Positions 45,485-57,191 of a DNA stretch of 64,000 nucleotides are shown here, one piece after another. The position numbers and the translations under genes are program-made. The stretch is from Schistosoma haematobium (Eukaryota > Platyhelminthes > Trematoda > Strigeidida > Schistosomatidae): NCBI RefSeq assembly GCF_000699445.3, contig NC_067200.1:8616450-8680449 (forward strand). Direction: 5' to 3'. Numbering within the stretch: the first letter of the stretch is position 1; every line of letters begins with the position of its first letter. A model generated the notes under the pieces. The model had not been told where the DNA came from, did no database searches, and saw only the letters and a program-made list of their open reading frames with translations.

Positions 45485-45895
45485 TAGACTAGGGTTGTGA
45501 TACGGCCGAATGCCGAAACCGAAACAGGTGGATTTCTTAGAAGGTCACAACCCGAGCCTTTGACCTTAAGGTCTAATCCACAAGGCGGTGGAGCAAGTTT
45601 AGGAGATGAGGTCCCATGTTAGCCGGTGACCAATAATTTGACCATACGCCTTTTACTCCCTCAGAATTCTGGAGCCTATGTGCACCATTGGTTTGGAATC
45701 AGGGTTTTTCAACTCCCCTAGGTGGATCCTTCATATCCACCTACTCGGTTAAAACATCGGACATTCGCTTTCTGACCTCTCAATTTCGTAAACAACACCT
45801 TTGCCGTGAGGAGATAGTGAGTAGGGCTTCTTTTGAAGTGGCTGTATACGCGTGGCCATTGTGAGAGCATTTCAAGAATGAAAGCTGATTCTATC
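45485..45895 (+). repeat. Dispersed repeat family C, copy 3
   Basis: AGGTCACAACCCGAGCC, CACCATTGGTTTGGAATCAG, ACTCCCCTAGGTGGATC and CGTAAACAACACC mark it. A group B tail end (AATCTCCACAAAACTCC) follows at 45896-45915. Confidence 0.65.
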
Positions 45896-45919
45896 AATCT
45901 CCACAAAACTCCTTTCTAT

Positions 45920-46324
45920 TATTAACAATTTATTTCAATCAAATGATAAAGCCACAGTTTGAAAAGATAAAGATAACGTTAAAAGAAAAGTTTATTTTAC
46001 ATTGTCAAACTTGACATTGCTTGTTTGTTTTTTCGTTCTAGCCATTTGTCATTGTCAATTATTGCTACAGATGAGAAATGAGACAAACAAAATCAAAATG
46101 ATAGATGATTAAAACAATTATGTAATATTCTCCATTCTATACTGTGAATACAAGTTGGAAACAAAACATTTAAACGATTCGGATGTAATTGTAACTATAG
46201 TAATCTAAAAATATGACAGATCGATTAATTAGTCTGTTGAAATTGTTGACAATTAAGATTGTCATATGATTTAGCATTATAGAAATCAAATTATATTCTT
46301 TTCTTTCTTTTCTAATTAGCCACT
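45920..46324. other. AT-rich stretch, nothing recognised
   Basis: No supported feature. Confidence 0.5.
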
Positions 46325-46772
46325 TAATTTTAATAGTTGAAATCATGAGTCATTTGGAGCTAGATCACCATGTAATATCTGGAAGTATTGGACGGCTAAT
46401 TTGTCTTATAGTGGGACTCCTCAGCAGTGCGAATCCACGACCCCGCATCTTGAGATTCAAACCCAGGACCTATCAGTCTTGCACGTGAGCGTTTAACCAC
46501 TAGAACAATGGACCGGCGGGCATCTAACTGTGTTAATGTCTAACTTCAATCAATCCATGAAATTAAGCGATACATCAACCATTGTCAACAGTGAATTACT
46601 ATCTCACAACTGACCCGGTTGAACTCCACTGATCACTGCTTCTCATTAGAACTCCAGGAAATAAGTGTTGAATCCAGTCACTAGTTAGCATATGTTGATT
46701 CATATCAGAAGGGGTTTTGTGGAGATTGTAGTAATTTCAATAGTTTAGATCATGAGTCAATTGAAGCTAGAT
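46325..46772 (-). mobile_element. Group B SINE, slightly more than one unit
   Basis: A minus copy containing tail, head, the complete leader, and then the tail of a second unit (AGAAGGGGTTTTGTGGAG ... GAGTCAATTGAAGC). Like the dimer at 35330 this requires a tandem source. The hammerhead keeps CTGAGGAG, but GAAA has become AAAT. Confidence 0.82.
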
Positions 46773-47339
46773 AATAGTCATTTTATTGTTTCCAATGCTT
46801 ATACCTTATAAATAGACCATGAATATTAAGGTTTTGTCAGTTTATCCTATATATGTATGACAAAAGATTGTTAATTCATGTATTGTAATCTGTCTAGTTG
46901 ACTAATTTTTAGTTAGAAAACAAAATCTGTCAGAAATCTTAATATGTGATAAAAGATTATTTCATTAACAACAACTATTGAGTAGTTGAAGTGGAACATT
47001 TTATGTTGAAATTCCATCAACTTATTTGCTGGAATAATCAAACAATGTTATTAATGATGTGTGGTGTGTGTTACTGATGTAGATTTAGCTAAGGGGTTAC
47101 CAGAAGAGTTTAGGAAATTGAATCAAGCATTCATTTAGAAGATTTATCATACACTAAACCAGTGAATTGAACAACATTGTAAAATTGAAATATAGTGTGA
47201 TAGTTAGTCAACAACATCGGTGATATGTAGTTCATTTGTCAACAAGTTTGAAATTCAATAAGTGGTTTAGTAGAAAGAGGGAGATAGAGAAAGAGAAAAT
47301 ATTATCTTATATACTGACTTTTAAGGATTCTACAACAAG
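46773..47339. other. AT-rich stretch with a family D end fragment
   Basis: 47059-47085 (GTGTGGTGTGTGTTACTGATG) is the start of a family D unit only. The rest is unrecognised. Confidence 0.4.
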
Positions 47340-47612
47340 TGTAGTGTGTGCTACAGATGTCGACAGATATAAGTAGTATGTATCACCAATCGAAATTGGA
47401 GTATCTAGAGGTAGAAGGTTGAGAAGGTCGAAGTGAAGAGAACGAGAACAGAAAGTGATTAGTATGGAAGCAAAGGAATAAAAAAGTTTTGGACAACTGA
47501 TTGATATTTTGCAAATGAAGTATTTACTGTATGATTCTCAAGATTTAACCAGATATTCTGTAATATATAGAAACACAATTGATTGTCCCAACTGGTGTTC
47601 TTCTTTACTACA
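47340..47612 (+). mobile_element. LTR-like repeat family D, copy 6
   Basis: 273 bp from TGTAGTGTGTGCTACAG to TTTACTACA, with the same internal blocks as other copies. No clear target duplication. Confidence 0.65.
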
Positions 47613-48067
47613 ACGGGATTTAACACATATATATTCGGTATATTGAGTTTCTAAGTGTTTTATATTGAGATTTGGATCATGTATTAAACTATCAGAATCC
47701 ATTTCACGTGGACTCTGAATGAAATATAAAAGTTAGGAGGTGCAGAAAGAAGCTTTACATTGAAAGTTAGTACTCAAACAAAAATATTTACATGATCAAA
47801 TTTGATCATGAGGTCCAAGATATTTATTAAAAAGAATTCCAACGTTGGTAAGGAACTCAAAATTTATTCAGTCCGCTATTGTTTCAAATTCTATCAGAAG
47901 ATTTTAAAGAAAGCTGGTACATCAAAGTATTTACATCAATTTCCAGAAGTCTGAAAACTTGTCTTGAAACAGATTAAATATTTAATCGTCGGTTTTTCAA
48001 AAGAGGAAGTGGCATGTTTTGATTATTATTTATCTAACCAAGTATAAATGTAGAATAGTTTATCAAT
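47613..48067. other. AT-rich stretch, nothing recognised
   Basis: No supported feature. Confidence 0.5.
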
Positions 48068-48575
48068 TATTAATTACTTACTTACATCTGTTACTCATAG
48101 TGAAGGAACATAGGCTGCTCACTAGCATTCTCTAAAGAACTCTGTCGTGGACAATTTTTTACAGTTATTATTCATTCGTTTGATGTCCGCTTGTTCGGAC
48201 TTCCTCTTCTTCCTTTCCCTTCAGGATTCAATGGTCGCGCCTGCCTCATGATGCAGTTTGACGATTTCTGTAATGTATATCTTATTCACATCTAGCGTCG
48301 TTTTCCATTTTCTTCTTCATATGGAAGCTGGTTTGTTCTCTCTAACGGAAGGCTGTTACTAATGATATCCGACCAATCGATATTGAGTATCTTGCGTAGA
48401 CAACTGTTTGTAATTATTTGTACCTTCTTTATGATGGTTATGGTAGTTCTTCAAGTATCATCTCCGTACAGTAGAACTCTGTTGACGTTCGTATTAAAGA
48501 TTGCGACTTTGATGTTAGTTGACATTTTTTTGAGTTCCATAATTTCTTTAATTGTAGGAATGTTGCCCTTGTTTT
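48068..48575 (-). mobile_element. RTE-like retrotransposon, 3' end fragment, decayed
   Basis: A minus-strand 3' end with tail GTAAGTAAGTAATTAA and ORF2 remnants (NIKVAIFNTNVNRVLLYG-like, IISNSLPLERTNQ-like). Several frame breaks. Older than the copies at 16012 and 27178. Confidence 0.8.
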
Positions 48576-48849
48576 ATTTATAAATAGAATGTTTTCAAGT
48601 TACTTCCCATATATTTTCAACTTTTACTGAAATACGTTTTTGTTACATTTCAGTAATTTTTCCATCGATAGTATTTTATGTTGATCATTTATCGTTAAAC
48701 AATGATTCCCCATTCTGATATTCATAAAAATATGTAGGCTGTTATATTGAATTAATTCGGTTACAATTTATATGATAATGTTAAATGAACGTTTTTTATT
48801 TTTGGTTGATTGCCTAGTTTTAAGCGAAATGATTCAATAATCAAGTTTA

Positions 48850-48978
48850 TAGTAAAGGGTTGTGAAAACTGTTGAGCTTAGATTGATATCATGAATGGAT
48901 CAATGTTAGATCACCATTGAAAATCTAGAAGCGTTAGACGGACGTTTCGTCCAAGTGTGGAACTCTTCAGCAGCGCTG
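48850..48978 (-). mobile_element. Group B SINE, truncated at a Penelope-derived insertion
   Basis: A minus tail plus hammerhead; the head is missing because the neighbouring element begins at about 48978. Confidence 0.75.
48931..48977 (-). ncRNA. Hammerhead ribozyme, core intact (group B)
   Basis: Core CTGAAGA and GAAA are present, stem II GTTC/GGAC includes one wobble, stem III is ACGTCCGT with GTC. Stem I GCGCTG/TAACGC has one mismatch and one wobble. Activity possible but weaker. Confidence 0.6.
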
Positions 48979-49490
48979 AAGTGTTTATTGTTCTTCTGGA
49001 CAAAATCAACAGCAAAAATGTTAGGTAGATGTGAGGTATTTAAACTTTTTGATATATTGTCCAGTTTATTTTGATCTTAACAGATTATTGTCGAGGTTTA
49101 AACTGTCATTATCTGTGTATTTGTTCTGATTACCTTACTATCTGGCCTGATTCTTGATTCAGGGTCGATTTTGATCGAACAATAAAATATAGGTATAAAC
49201 ATAAATAACATCAAAAATCATGTGTAAAAAGAAGACAATTCATATAAATATCCAGGTAATGACAGAGTAAATGTCAGTAGTAGCCGATCAGAACTAAGGT
49301 CCACAGTACAGTCTGTAATATATGGAGAAATTCGAATTCTTCATTATTATTGCTAAGCATTTTATGCAGAAGAAAAATGAAAGCTCAACGAATAAGCCGA
49401 TCGTCTCAGAAAGAGGATATTCCACCAGAACCGCCCAACTAAGCTACAGATCTTCTCAACCATTTTAGAACGTTCTCTACTAGTTCACTG
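48979..49490. mobile_element. Penelope-derived element with inverted ends, decayed
   Basis: The left end (ATTGTTCTTCTGGACAAAATC) and the right end (GCAGAAGAAAAATGAAAGCTC ... CTACAGATCTTCTCAACCATT) match the two ends of the insertion at 52819-53312, which are inverted relative to each other. The interior is unrecognisable. Confidence 0.6.
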
Positions 49491-49869
49491 GATATCAGGG
49501 TATAAAAATTATCAAAACGTATAATGTGATATAGATTGAAAACGTCTGCAAGACGTCTAAAAGCAATTCAAAAGTACTTTGAGCAATACGTTTCCTTGTA
49601 AACTTTTGATAAGTTTCCAGAAATCAATTGGTTATTCTTTCTTAATTGAATGATCTTATTTGTCAGTAGTCAACATATTGTTTATCGAAGCTTCTAAAAT
49701 CTCATAATAGCACTAATTCCAGTGAATATCTTTATTTAATGTAGATAGTTTAACTTTTGTAACACAAATCCTTCTACCGACTAAAAAGTTACTATCTCTA
49801 CTTATCATTATACAGGGTATAACATTATGACATCTACAATAATAAATGTTAGATCTGATATTTGTTTTC
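49491..49869. other. AT-rich stretch, nothing recognised
   Basis: No supported feature. Confidence 0.5.
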
Positions 49870-49950
49870 ATAGGTTGAAATCATGAGTCAATTGAAGCTA
49901 GACCACCATGGAAAACCTGGAAGCACTGGACGGCCGTTTCGTCCTAGTAT
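49870..49950 (-). mobile_element. Group B SINE, short near-consensus fragment
   Basis: A minus tail through GAAA and part of stem II, identical to the local consensus, cut off inside loop II of the hammerhead. Confidence 0.8.
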
Positions 49951-50771
49951 TATCAGCATAGCATATCTGATGTTTGGCGACAATGTTTTTTATTCGGAAA
50001 AATTGAGTCCATAATAACTACTTCTGCATTACATACGTAACTATTCAGTTATTTATATCGTAATCAATCTCATGTTAGTCTACGATATCTACACTAATCA
50101 GGTGGTCATTAGTACTAGATGTCTTGTAATTTTTGAGATGATTATACTTATATAGCCTTCCGTTCGGAATTCATTGAATTACAAGATCTTACAAAAATAT
50201 ACGGAATTAAACTTATTTAGACCATAAACGTTTAGACTTAAAAGTCGGTAAAAGAATGATTGTAAGAGCATTTTAATCCTAATGTAAATGTTTAACCTAA
50301 GAAAGCACTTGGAGAACATATGGTCATATAAACCACAACCACAGAAATTCTTTGACATGTATGCTGAAACGAATGGTTGCATTTTAATACAGCACAATTG
50401 AAACCATTTTTCTCACACTTATACTTTAAAGGGAATGAAACTATTAGTATTATTGACAACAGATTTATTACTGTATTGAAAGTACTTATTCAGAGGTGGG
50501 GTTTATCACTTTGTGTGAAACGAAATGTTTCCTTAAACAATCAAAGATCTAAAACACCTCTATGCTCAGTATCTTGAATTATATGTGTTAATTTATATGT
50601 ACGTGCTAACGCACATACACGTTTGTATTTCCTTGTACATTTCAAAGAAATTGAAATTAAATGATGTCCCAATCCCAAAACAGTACATCAAATCGACATC
50701 GTATTATTAACGTTCCAAAATCTTTGAAAATAAATAACAGACAACAAAAACCAATCTTTACCCCTAAATGC
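49951..50771. other. AT-rich stretch, nothing recognised
   Basis: Frames here are short and without motifs. Confidence 0.5.
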
Positions 50772-51275
50772 CCTGGTACGGCCGAGAGTGAGAAGAGTTC
50801 GCTCTCTCTCTCCAAATGCTCTCACATGGCCACGCGTATATAGCCTCTGCCAGGGAAGTCTTACTCACTGACTTCTCGCACCACGGGTGTTGTTTACGAA
50901 AGTGAGAGGACGAAAAACGAAGGTCCGGCGCATTAACCGGGTTGATGAACATGTAGAGTTTACCTAGGGACTTGGAAAACCCTGATTATAAACCAATGGT
51001 GTACATGGGCACCATTATCCTAAAGGAACAAAAGGTGTATGCACCAATTATCTGTCACCGGCTGTAATGGGACTGCATCTCCTTACGTTGCTCCATTGCC
51101 TTGTGTATCAGACCTTCAGGTCGAAGGCTCCGGATATGGCCCCCTAAGTAAACCACCTGCTTCGGTTTGGGTACCCGGGCAGTATCACATCCCTCACACA
51201 TATCAAATGAGATTTGTGTGGCGCATATGTATTTGGTGCCTCCTTGTACCAATATCTATGTGTTAAAATAAAATA
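50772..51275 (-). repeat. Dispersed repeat family C, copy 4
   Basis: A minus copy, the best preserved 3' half: TGGTACGGCCGAGAGTG, GTGTTGTTTACGAAAG, AAACCAATGGTGTACATGG, TCAGACCTTCAGGTCGAAGG. It ends with GGTGCCTCCTTGTACC, then an A-rich run (TTAAAATAAAATAAAA). Confidence 0.7.
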
Positions 51276-51469
51276 AAACCAATCTTTGCTAAATTAACTG
51301 TTATTTCACTTACCCTATTCTGATCCTTATGGAAACTGTGCAACTCTTCTATTTACGCTATGCATTCGGTTGTGTCTTGATGGCCCGCTAGTTATCACGT
51401 AATCTATTCGCCAATCAAAACACGACTTATTCGCTATTATACTATACTAAACCAATAACTTCCAACCGG

Positions 51470-51860
51470 TCTGATCAGCCTAGCGTCCTATTGGTCCGTT
51501 GCTCGCCTAGCCCGTCCAGCTGAGTCTGGAATGCCAACAACAGCCTCCACTAATTCAAATCATTTATTTCGGACATACTAGGTTTACATATCAACCAAAC
51601 AGACCGCAACGCACCATAAAATAGGAAATAACATTTATACACAATAAAGCCAAAAAGTGACTGTGAACGTGGGAGACACTAATTAATAAACAGAGTATAA
51701 TTTAAAAACAGTAAATCGTACAATAATAATCTATATGTCAAAATGAAGCTTATAATAAGGAAAATATAGATATGTACAACCTAGTTACTGAATAGTTATA
51801 CAATAAGAATATATAGATAATATTAGTCCATTAATAGATCTCAGAAGTTACTGGTACTTT
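51470..51860. repeat. Dispersed repeat family G, copy 2
   Basis: Pairs with 33795-34215 in the same orientation; see shared blocks there. No coding signal. Confidence 0.6.
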
Positions 51861-52227
51861 AAGCTTCACCAGTATATAACACATTCCATCTTATCAATTT
51901 TTGAATTCTCATCCCTGTAATGAGTTGTAGACCTGTCTTCAAATTATATTAATAATGCTTACGATTTCATTCATTTTAATCAAAATCAATGGTTACTGAA
52001 TATAATGTTTTGGGTTTCAATCAGCTAGAGAGGATCCATTTATTTTGTGGATGATGTTTAAAATGCATCTTTTAGTGATCTTATTTTTTTAGTTTGTGGT
52101 TTGCATATATCCATATTGTTTGTTTTTTGATTATCGCATATGATTTTCTGTTTGTTGTTGATGTTTTAATAAAGTTTTTATGGATAGCCAATCTTTTGTA
52201 AAAATTGTCATTAGGCATCATTTATTT
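51861..52227. other. AT-rich stretch, nothing recognised
   Basis: No supported feature. Confidence 0.5.
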
Positions 52228-52460
52228 AAATTGGTATCACAAATCGATCAATGTCTGACCACCATTGAAAACCCGGGAGCATTGGCTGGTCATTTCGTCC
52301 TAGTATGAAACTCTTCAGAAGTATCCATCTACTGTCTCAAATACAACACTGAAACTCAGGACTTACCGGTCCCGCGCTCGAACGCTTGACCTTTAAACTA
52401 CTGTGCCCGTATCCAAAATTGTTAATTTCCAACTTTAAACGATCCACGACATTACATCTT
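52228..52460 (-). mobile_element. Group B SINE, degenerate
   Basis: A minus copy of the AATCGATCAATG subfamily. The hammerhead keeps CTGAAGA and GAAA, but stems II and III are damaged. The head retains AGGTCAAGCGTTCGAGC. Confidence 0.7.
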
Positions 52461-52764
52461 TTATTGTTTTTCCGTATGACAGAGGTAATGCATTGTATTG
52501 TTGAATTTATGAATAAAATTTTTATGGAATGTAATCTCTATGACTTGACCATAAGGGTAGAATTGTCTCTAGTTTGTCATGTTGATTCAAATAATTTATA
52601 ACTCGACAGTAGAATACTGAGCAAATCTAACCAATGAATATCACAAAAAAAGAAACATTTGTCTTGGATCTCATTACTAAACATCATCCTTTAAGTAAAA
52701 AATCATTCATTTATAGGAAAAAAATATCTTTAAATCTTCTTAAATATTTCCTATTCAATCACTT

Positions 52765-53390
52765 ATTCTATGCACACAGTTGAAGAATTCTATACTAGGA
52801 CGAAATACCTGTCTAATGGTGGAGAAGATTTGTAGCTCAGGTGGATGATTTTGATGGAGTTTTGTTCTCTGAGCTGAATGGTTTGGCTGTGGAGCTTCCA
52901 TCGTTCTTCTGAACGGCATCATCAGCACAAACTTCAGATAGAAGTGAAGTGTTCGAATTTCTTCATATGCGTTTCACAGCTTGTTCTGTGCACCTCGATG
53001 TTGATTGGTTCTTATTGACCTTAAATTTGTCATTGTTTACTTCTTTGTTTTGGTTGATATCAAAAAATACCAACCGCACCCAGCATCAGAACCTAAGTCA
53101 AGCACAAAAGTCAACAAAAGAGTTGCCTTATCATACATAAAAGGAATATCAGAAACCGCAACGAGACTGCTGAAAACCTTCGGGATAGGTGTGGCACACA
53201 AACCGAATACTTCATTTCTATCTGAAGTTTGTGCTGATGATGTCATTCAGAAGAACGATGAAAGCTCCACGACCAAACCATCCAGCTCAGAGAACAAAAC
53301 TCCATCGTAACCGTCTAATGCTTCCAACTTCTCCATGATGATCCAGTTTCAATGAACTCATAAATTCAACTATTACATTAATATTTTCAC
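52765..53390 (+). mobile_element. Group B SINE split by a Penelope-derived insertion
   Basis: The 5' part (52765-52818: CACACAGTTGAAGAATTC, ACTAGGACGAAATACCTG) and 3' part (53313-53390: GTCTAATGCTTCCAAC ... TTCAACTATTA) are one group B copy interrupted near the ribozyme cleavage site. Confidence 0.75.
52819..53312 (+). mobile_element. Penelope-derived insertion with inverted ends and 8-bp duplication
   Basis: 494 bp bounded by GTCTAATG (52811-52818 and 53313-53320). About 107 bp at each end (52844-52950 and 53205-53311) are inverted repeats. The middle encodes part of a Penelope-like protein just upstream of the GIY-YIG domain: LSYIKGISETATRLLK, then FGIGVAHKPNT (residues about 40-70 of the frame 53005-53310). 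It is far too short to be autonomous. Confidence 0.75.
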
Positions 53391-54087
53391 TAACTTTTCA
53401 CTTTTACAACAACGTTTCTTTTTGTTTACCTTTCTTGAAAGTGTTTTTCTCTTCTCCTTTCATATTCATTTCATTGTCTATTTCATTCTTAATCATTATT
53501 TCAATCTATTTTTATACTCATATCACAAAATTCTCTAAATTATTCGTCTAATAAAGTTGAGCATTTGATTTAGCATTTTATTGCCAAGTTTTTCTTCTCT
53601 TTTTTTTCCTTTTTTTCTAACGAAAAAGGTGTTTTACAAAGGAAACTTTTGAAACTTTTGAAGATTGAATTCCTTGTATAAAAAAATATTTTTTTGTTGA
53701 AAAGAAAAGTTTCATTGTTTTATTTTACCTGTTACGTTAACTTTTCTAAAAAAGATTAAAAAAAATCCCGAAATGTTTGTTACATGTCTTAGTTACAAAT
53801 TATTACTCAAAATATGATTGGTTTATTCTATTTGAGATTTGATTGGTTCATCTATTGATGGGAAATATTTGTATATATGTATATATTACTATTTCATATA
53901 GACGTTGTGAGTAGTATAACATTGATGAATAATATAATAGTGTAAATTTAACTCTAAGAAATCATTGTATATAAATAGTATATGTGTTTTGATACTATTC
54001 TGAATAGTCATATTCACATATATACTTGAATGGAAATCGTCCGAATATTTTTGATCAAAATATTTACAATCTACATATTGATTCTTA
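53391..54087. other. Region upstream of the SCYL2-like exon
   Basis: AT-rich, with T-rich runs at 53585-53640 and 53690-53720. It presumably contains the 5' UTR and promoter of the downstream gene, but no specific promoter element can be defended. Confidence 0.35.
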
Positions 54088-54315
54088 ATGAATGCATCAC
54101 ATGTAGATAATAATAATCATCATCACATTAGTAACACTAATTATACTACTAGTCATAGTAATAACATCAGTAATATTGGATGTAATAAACAAATTTCTAT
54201 AGATTTTCCAACAAATCCAATTACTAAATATTTTAGTATTGAGAAACAAACAGCAAGTTGTGGACCAGAATTAGTTTGGAAAGTATATGATGCTGTACGA
54301 CGTCAAGATCAAAAG
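54088..54315 (+). CDS. SCYL2: SCY1-like (SCYL2-type) pseudokinase, first coding exon
   Basis: 76 codons from ATG 54088 (a TGA lies three codons upstream in frame) to AAG 54315, which abuts the consensus donor GTAAGT at 54316; phase 0. Residues 1-40 are a low-complexity Asn/His/Ser leader. Residues 42-76 read TNPITKYFSIEKQ, TASCGPELVWKVYDAVRR, the N-terminus and strands beta1-beta2 of the SCYL2 kinase-like domain. The usual glycine loop is replaced by the ASxGPxLxWKxY signature of this family. SCYL2 proteins are catalytically weak or inactive, bind clathrin/AP2 and act in trans-Golgi/endosome traffic (family knowledge). Later exons were not found, so they probably lie beyond 64000. Identification rests on this short signature. 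Confidence 0.8.
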
Positions 54316-54384
54316 GTAAGTAGTATCATAATAATGAATTTCGTTTATATACTTGTAATTTTTTAAAGAAAGATAGTTTTTTTC

Positions 54385-54690
54385 TAACAGTTGAATTCCG
54401 GATCAGTGGCGTATAATCTATGTTGTGCAAGATCATGGATCGATTGAATTTAGTCATTAACACTATTAAGTGTTGTCTCAGTGGTATAGAGATTCAATGT
54501 CCTCGTGAGAGACTGAAGATCCCGGGTTCGAGTCCTACCTGCTGGATTGTAACATACATTGCTGAGTCACATACTAGAACGAAACGGCCATCCAGTTGTT
54601 CTTGGTTTTCAATAGTGGTCTAGCTTAATTAAACTAACAAATTCAATTATTAAAATGATTACAATCTCCACATATCTCCATCCTCAAAAT
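54385..54690 (+). mobile_element. Group B SINE, degenerate
   Basis: Leader, head with CCGGGTTCGAGTCC, hammerhead lacking the GGA of the core (CTGAGTCAC), GAAA and stem III mostly kept, tail to ATCTCCACATATC. Confidence 0.75.
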
Positions 54691-54902
54691 ATTTTTCTAT
54701 AATTTATGAAGTAATACTGAGTTTATACATGTAAACCATGTAAACTCAATAATTCAAAGGGTGAAACACTTGTTGAGTAACTAAAAGTTCTACAAGTTCA
54801 ATTCTTGGTGATAAAGTAGTAGTGCATTACCATAATGAAAATATCATTTCCATTTATAATTAAAGAAGAAGAAAATTGATTTATTTCTATACATTTAAAA
54901 AA

Positions 54903-55215
54903 GAGATCATGAACCGATTGATGCTAGATCACTATTGAAAAAGCACTGGACGGCCGTTTCATCCTATTGTGGGACTTCCCAGCAGTGCGCATCCACGGCT
55001 CAGTGGTCCAGTAGGTTAAGCGTTCGCGCGTGAGACCAAAGGCCCTGGGTTCGTATCCGGCCAGCGGGATCGTGGACGCGCACTGCTGAGGAGTTCCACA
55101 ATAGGACGAAACGGCTGTCCAGTGCTTCCAGATTTACAACGGTGGTCTAACATCAATCGGTTTATGATCTCAATAAAAAAAACTTAACAACCTCCACAAC
55201 CACTAAACTGATAAT
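54903..55215. mobile_element. Group B SINE, head-to-head pair
   Basis: A minus tail plus hammerhead (54903-55004, core CTGGGAA, inactive) joins a plus unit at GCGCATCCAC/GGCTCAGTGG. The plus unit has an excellent head (GGCTCAGTGGTCCAG ... GGGTTCG) and an intact-core hammerhead; its tail ends ACTAAACTGATAA. Confidence 0.88.
55080..55125 (+). ncRNA. Hammerhead ribozyme, core intact (group B)
   Basis: Stem I GCACTG/CAGTGC, core CTGAGGA, stem II GTTC/GGAC with one wobble, GAAA, stem III ACGGCTGT with one wobble, GTC triplet. Cleavage predicted after 55119. It is sense to the SCYL2-like gene, so it lies within its presumed intron transcript. Confidence 0.8.
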
Positions 55216-55654
55216 TTAAAAAGGAGTTTGTTTGACCAGTTTCTAGAATAAGGATTAAATTCGTTGTTGAATGTTCCCCCACCACCACCAAAAAAAGAAA
55301 AGTAAATAAAAAAAGTGAAAAAACCATTTGATTTATCTGACATTTACGTGAAGTCGAATTTTGTCTTATTTGTTTACCTCTTCATTTGTATACGTTAGTT
55401 TCTCTTTGTGATTTTCACTAAAATCAAGACATTTCTGTTTTTGTTGATACATACGAATCTTTTTTTGAAATATGAAAAAACTATTATTTACTATAATTTT
55501 TTAGTTGTCATAATCGATACTACTAATGTCACTACTAATTTTAAATAAACAACTAAACAAACATGTTGAATAGATTTTGACCATAATGCCTCAGTTATGT
55601 ATGATTATCCAGAAGGTAAATATTATTATTATAATGGACAAAGAATTATATAAT
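55216..55654. other. AT-rich stretch, nothing recognised
   Basis: No supported feature. Confidence 0.5.
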
Positions 55655-55865
55655 TTAATGGTTGAGTTCATGAGTCAATTGAAGTTAGACCACCAAGAAA
55701 ATTTAGAAGCATTCAACGGTTGTGCTCAGCCACGATCTCGCCCCTCAGGGTTCGAACCCAAGGATCTACCAGTCTCTCGCGCAATCGCTTAAGTTCTAGA
55801 CCATTAAGATGATCGGCATCCAGCGATGTTAATATCTAACTTCAACCCATCCACGAAATTGGATT
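55655..55865 (-). mobile_element. Group B SINE with the hammerhead deleted
   Basis: A minus copy going from the tail (GAAGTTAGACCACC) directly to GCTCAGCCACGATCTCGC and the head (GGGTTCGAACCC). The catalytic hairpin is missing. Confidence 0.75.
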
Positions 55866-56284
55866 ATATATATTCATTTACCTAAGTTAATATCAGTAAT
55901 ACAGCTAGATGATTAGTGATTAGTACCTATTCAATCTGAATTTTTCAATTATAGCATTTTAATTGTTGAACAATTCCTATCTCAATACACCAATATATGA
56001 ACGAGAAAATATTCTTTCCAATAAATGCTTATTATCATTTAAAAGTATCAATTAAGTTGAATGTTCTACATAGAATATTCAAGTTAATTGACTTCATGTT
56101 TCATAAGAGAATGAATAACACAAAGATTGAGGTTATTATGACATTTAATGATACACAGATTTAAAGCAATTAGTTCCTTTGATCAATTTTGATAATGTCA
56201 TAAGAAGACGAAGATTCACAGAACTATGTGATGATATATTAGCACAATACAAAGTCTAACAAGCTGATCACACATGTATGTGTA
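55866..56284. other. AT-rich stretch, nothing recognised
   Basis: No supported feature. Confidence 0.5.
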
Positions 56285-56735
56285 TTCAAAGCTTCAATTG
56301 ACTCATGATCACAACTATTAAAATTAATATAATATTCACAAACATCTTCTGATACTGATCAACATGTGCTCACTAGTGACTGGTTTCAAGAGGTATTTCC
56401 TGGAGTTCTGATGAGAAGCAGTGACCAATGGAGTTCAATCGGGTCATTTGTGAGATAGTAACTCAATGTTGATAATTGTGGATTTGTCGCTCAATTTCAT
56501 GGATTGGTTGAAGTTAAACACTAACACCGTTGGATGCCGGCGGGCTCAGTGATCTAGAGGTGAAGCGTTCACGCTCGAGATCGATAAGTCCTGGGTTCAA
56601 AACTCACAAGGTGGGATCGGGGATGCGCACTGTTGAGGAGTCCCACAATCGAACGAATCAGCCGTCAAGTGCTTCCAGGTATTCTATGGTGGTCAATTAT
56701 CAACTGACTCATGATCTCAACTATTGAAAAAATGA
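56285..56735 (+). mobile_element. Group B SINE, slightly more than one unit
   Basis: A tail of one unit (56289-56350) runs through the CTTCTGATACTGATC junction into leader, head and a second hammerhead and tail. The hammerhead has C3 changed to T and GAAT for GAAA. Another trace of tandem organisation. Confidence 0.8.
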
Positions 56736-57191
56736 ATTGTATTCATCATTGATTTTAATATAATATTATTTGTGATCTAAATGTGTCTAGGTATTTATCA
56801 TTTTTTCCTTTTTACACCATCACGGTTTTACCCTTGTGATTTATTGCATGAGAATTTACGAGGACACTCTAAAATGTTCACAAACTCAGAATAAATTACT
56901 TATCAGCTGACTATCGATCTTCTCATCGAATCATAAACGAGTAAGATTCATTAACTCTACACGTGGATGAAGCTACATCTATTGACTCTTTGAAGAGAGA
57001 GTTGGATCAGCTGAGAAACCATCGTTGTCAGGATTAACACAGTCCATCTAGAATTCTGTCCCTTTCAAACTGAAATTGAGACCAAATAAATAATTATTCA
57101 CACGGTTCATTTCAGTTTCATGACTCGTATGAAATTTCTACTTATCCCTGCACCTTTTATATTGATACAGTTTAAAGAAGAAAGTCGATAA
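56736..57191. other. AT-rich stretch, nothing recognised
   Basis: No supported feature. Confidence 0.5.

Noticed and set aside
56530..56727. Plus frame of 65 codons with an S-R-rich start
   Set aside because: It is the translation of a group B head and hammerhead; similar frames appear wherever this SINE is well preserved.
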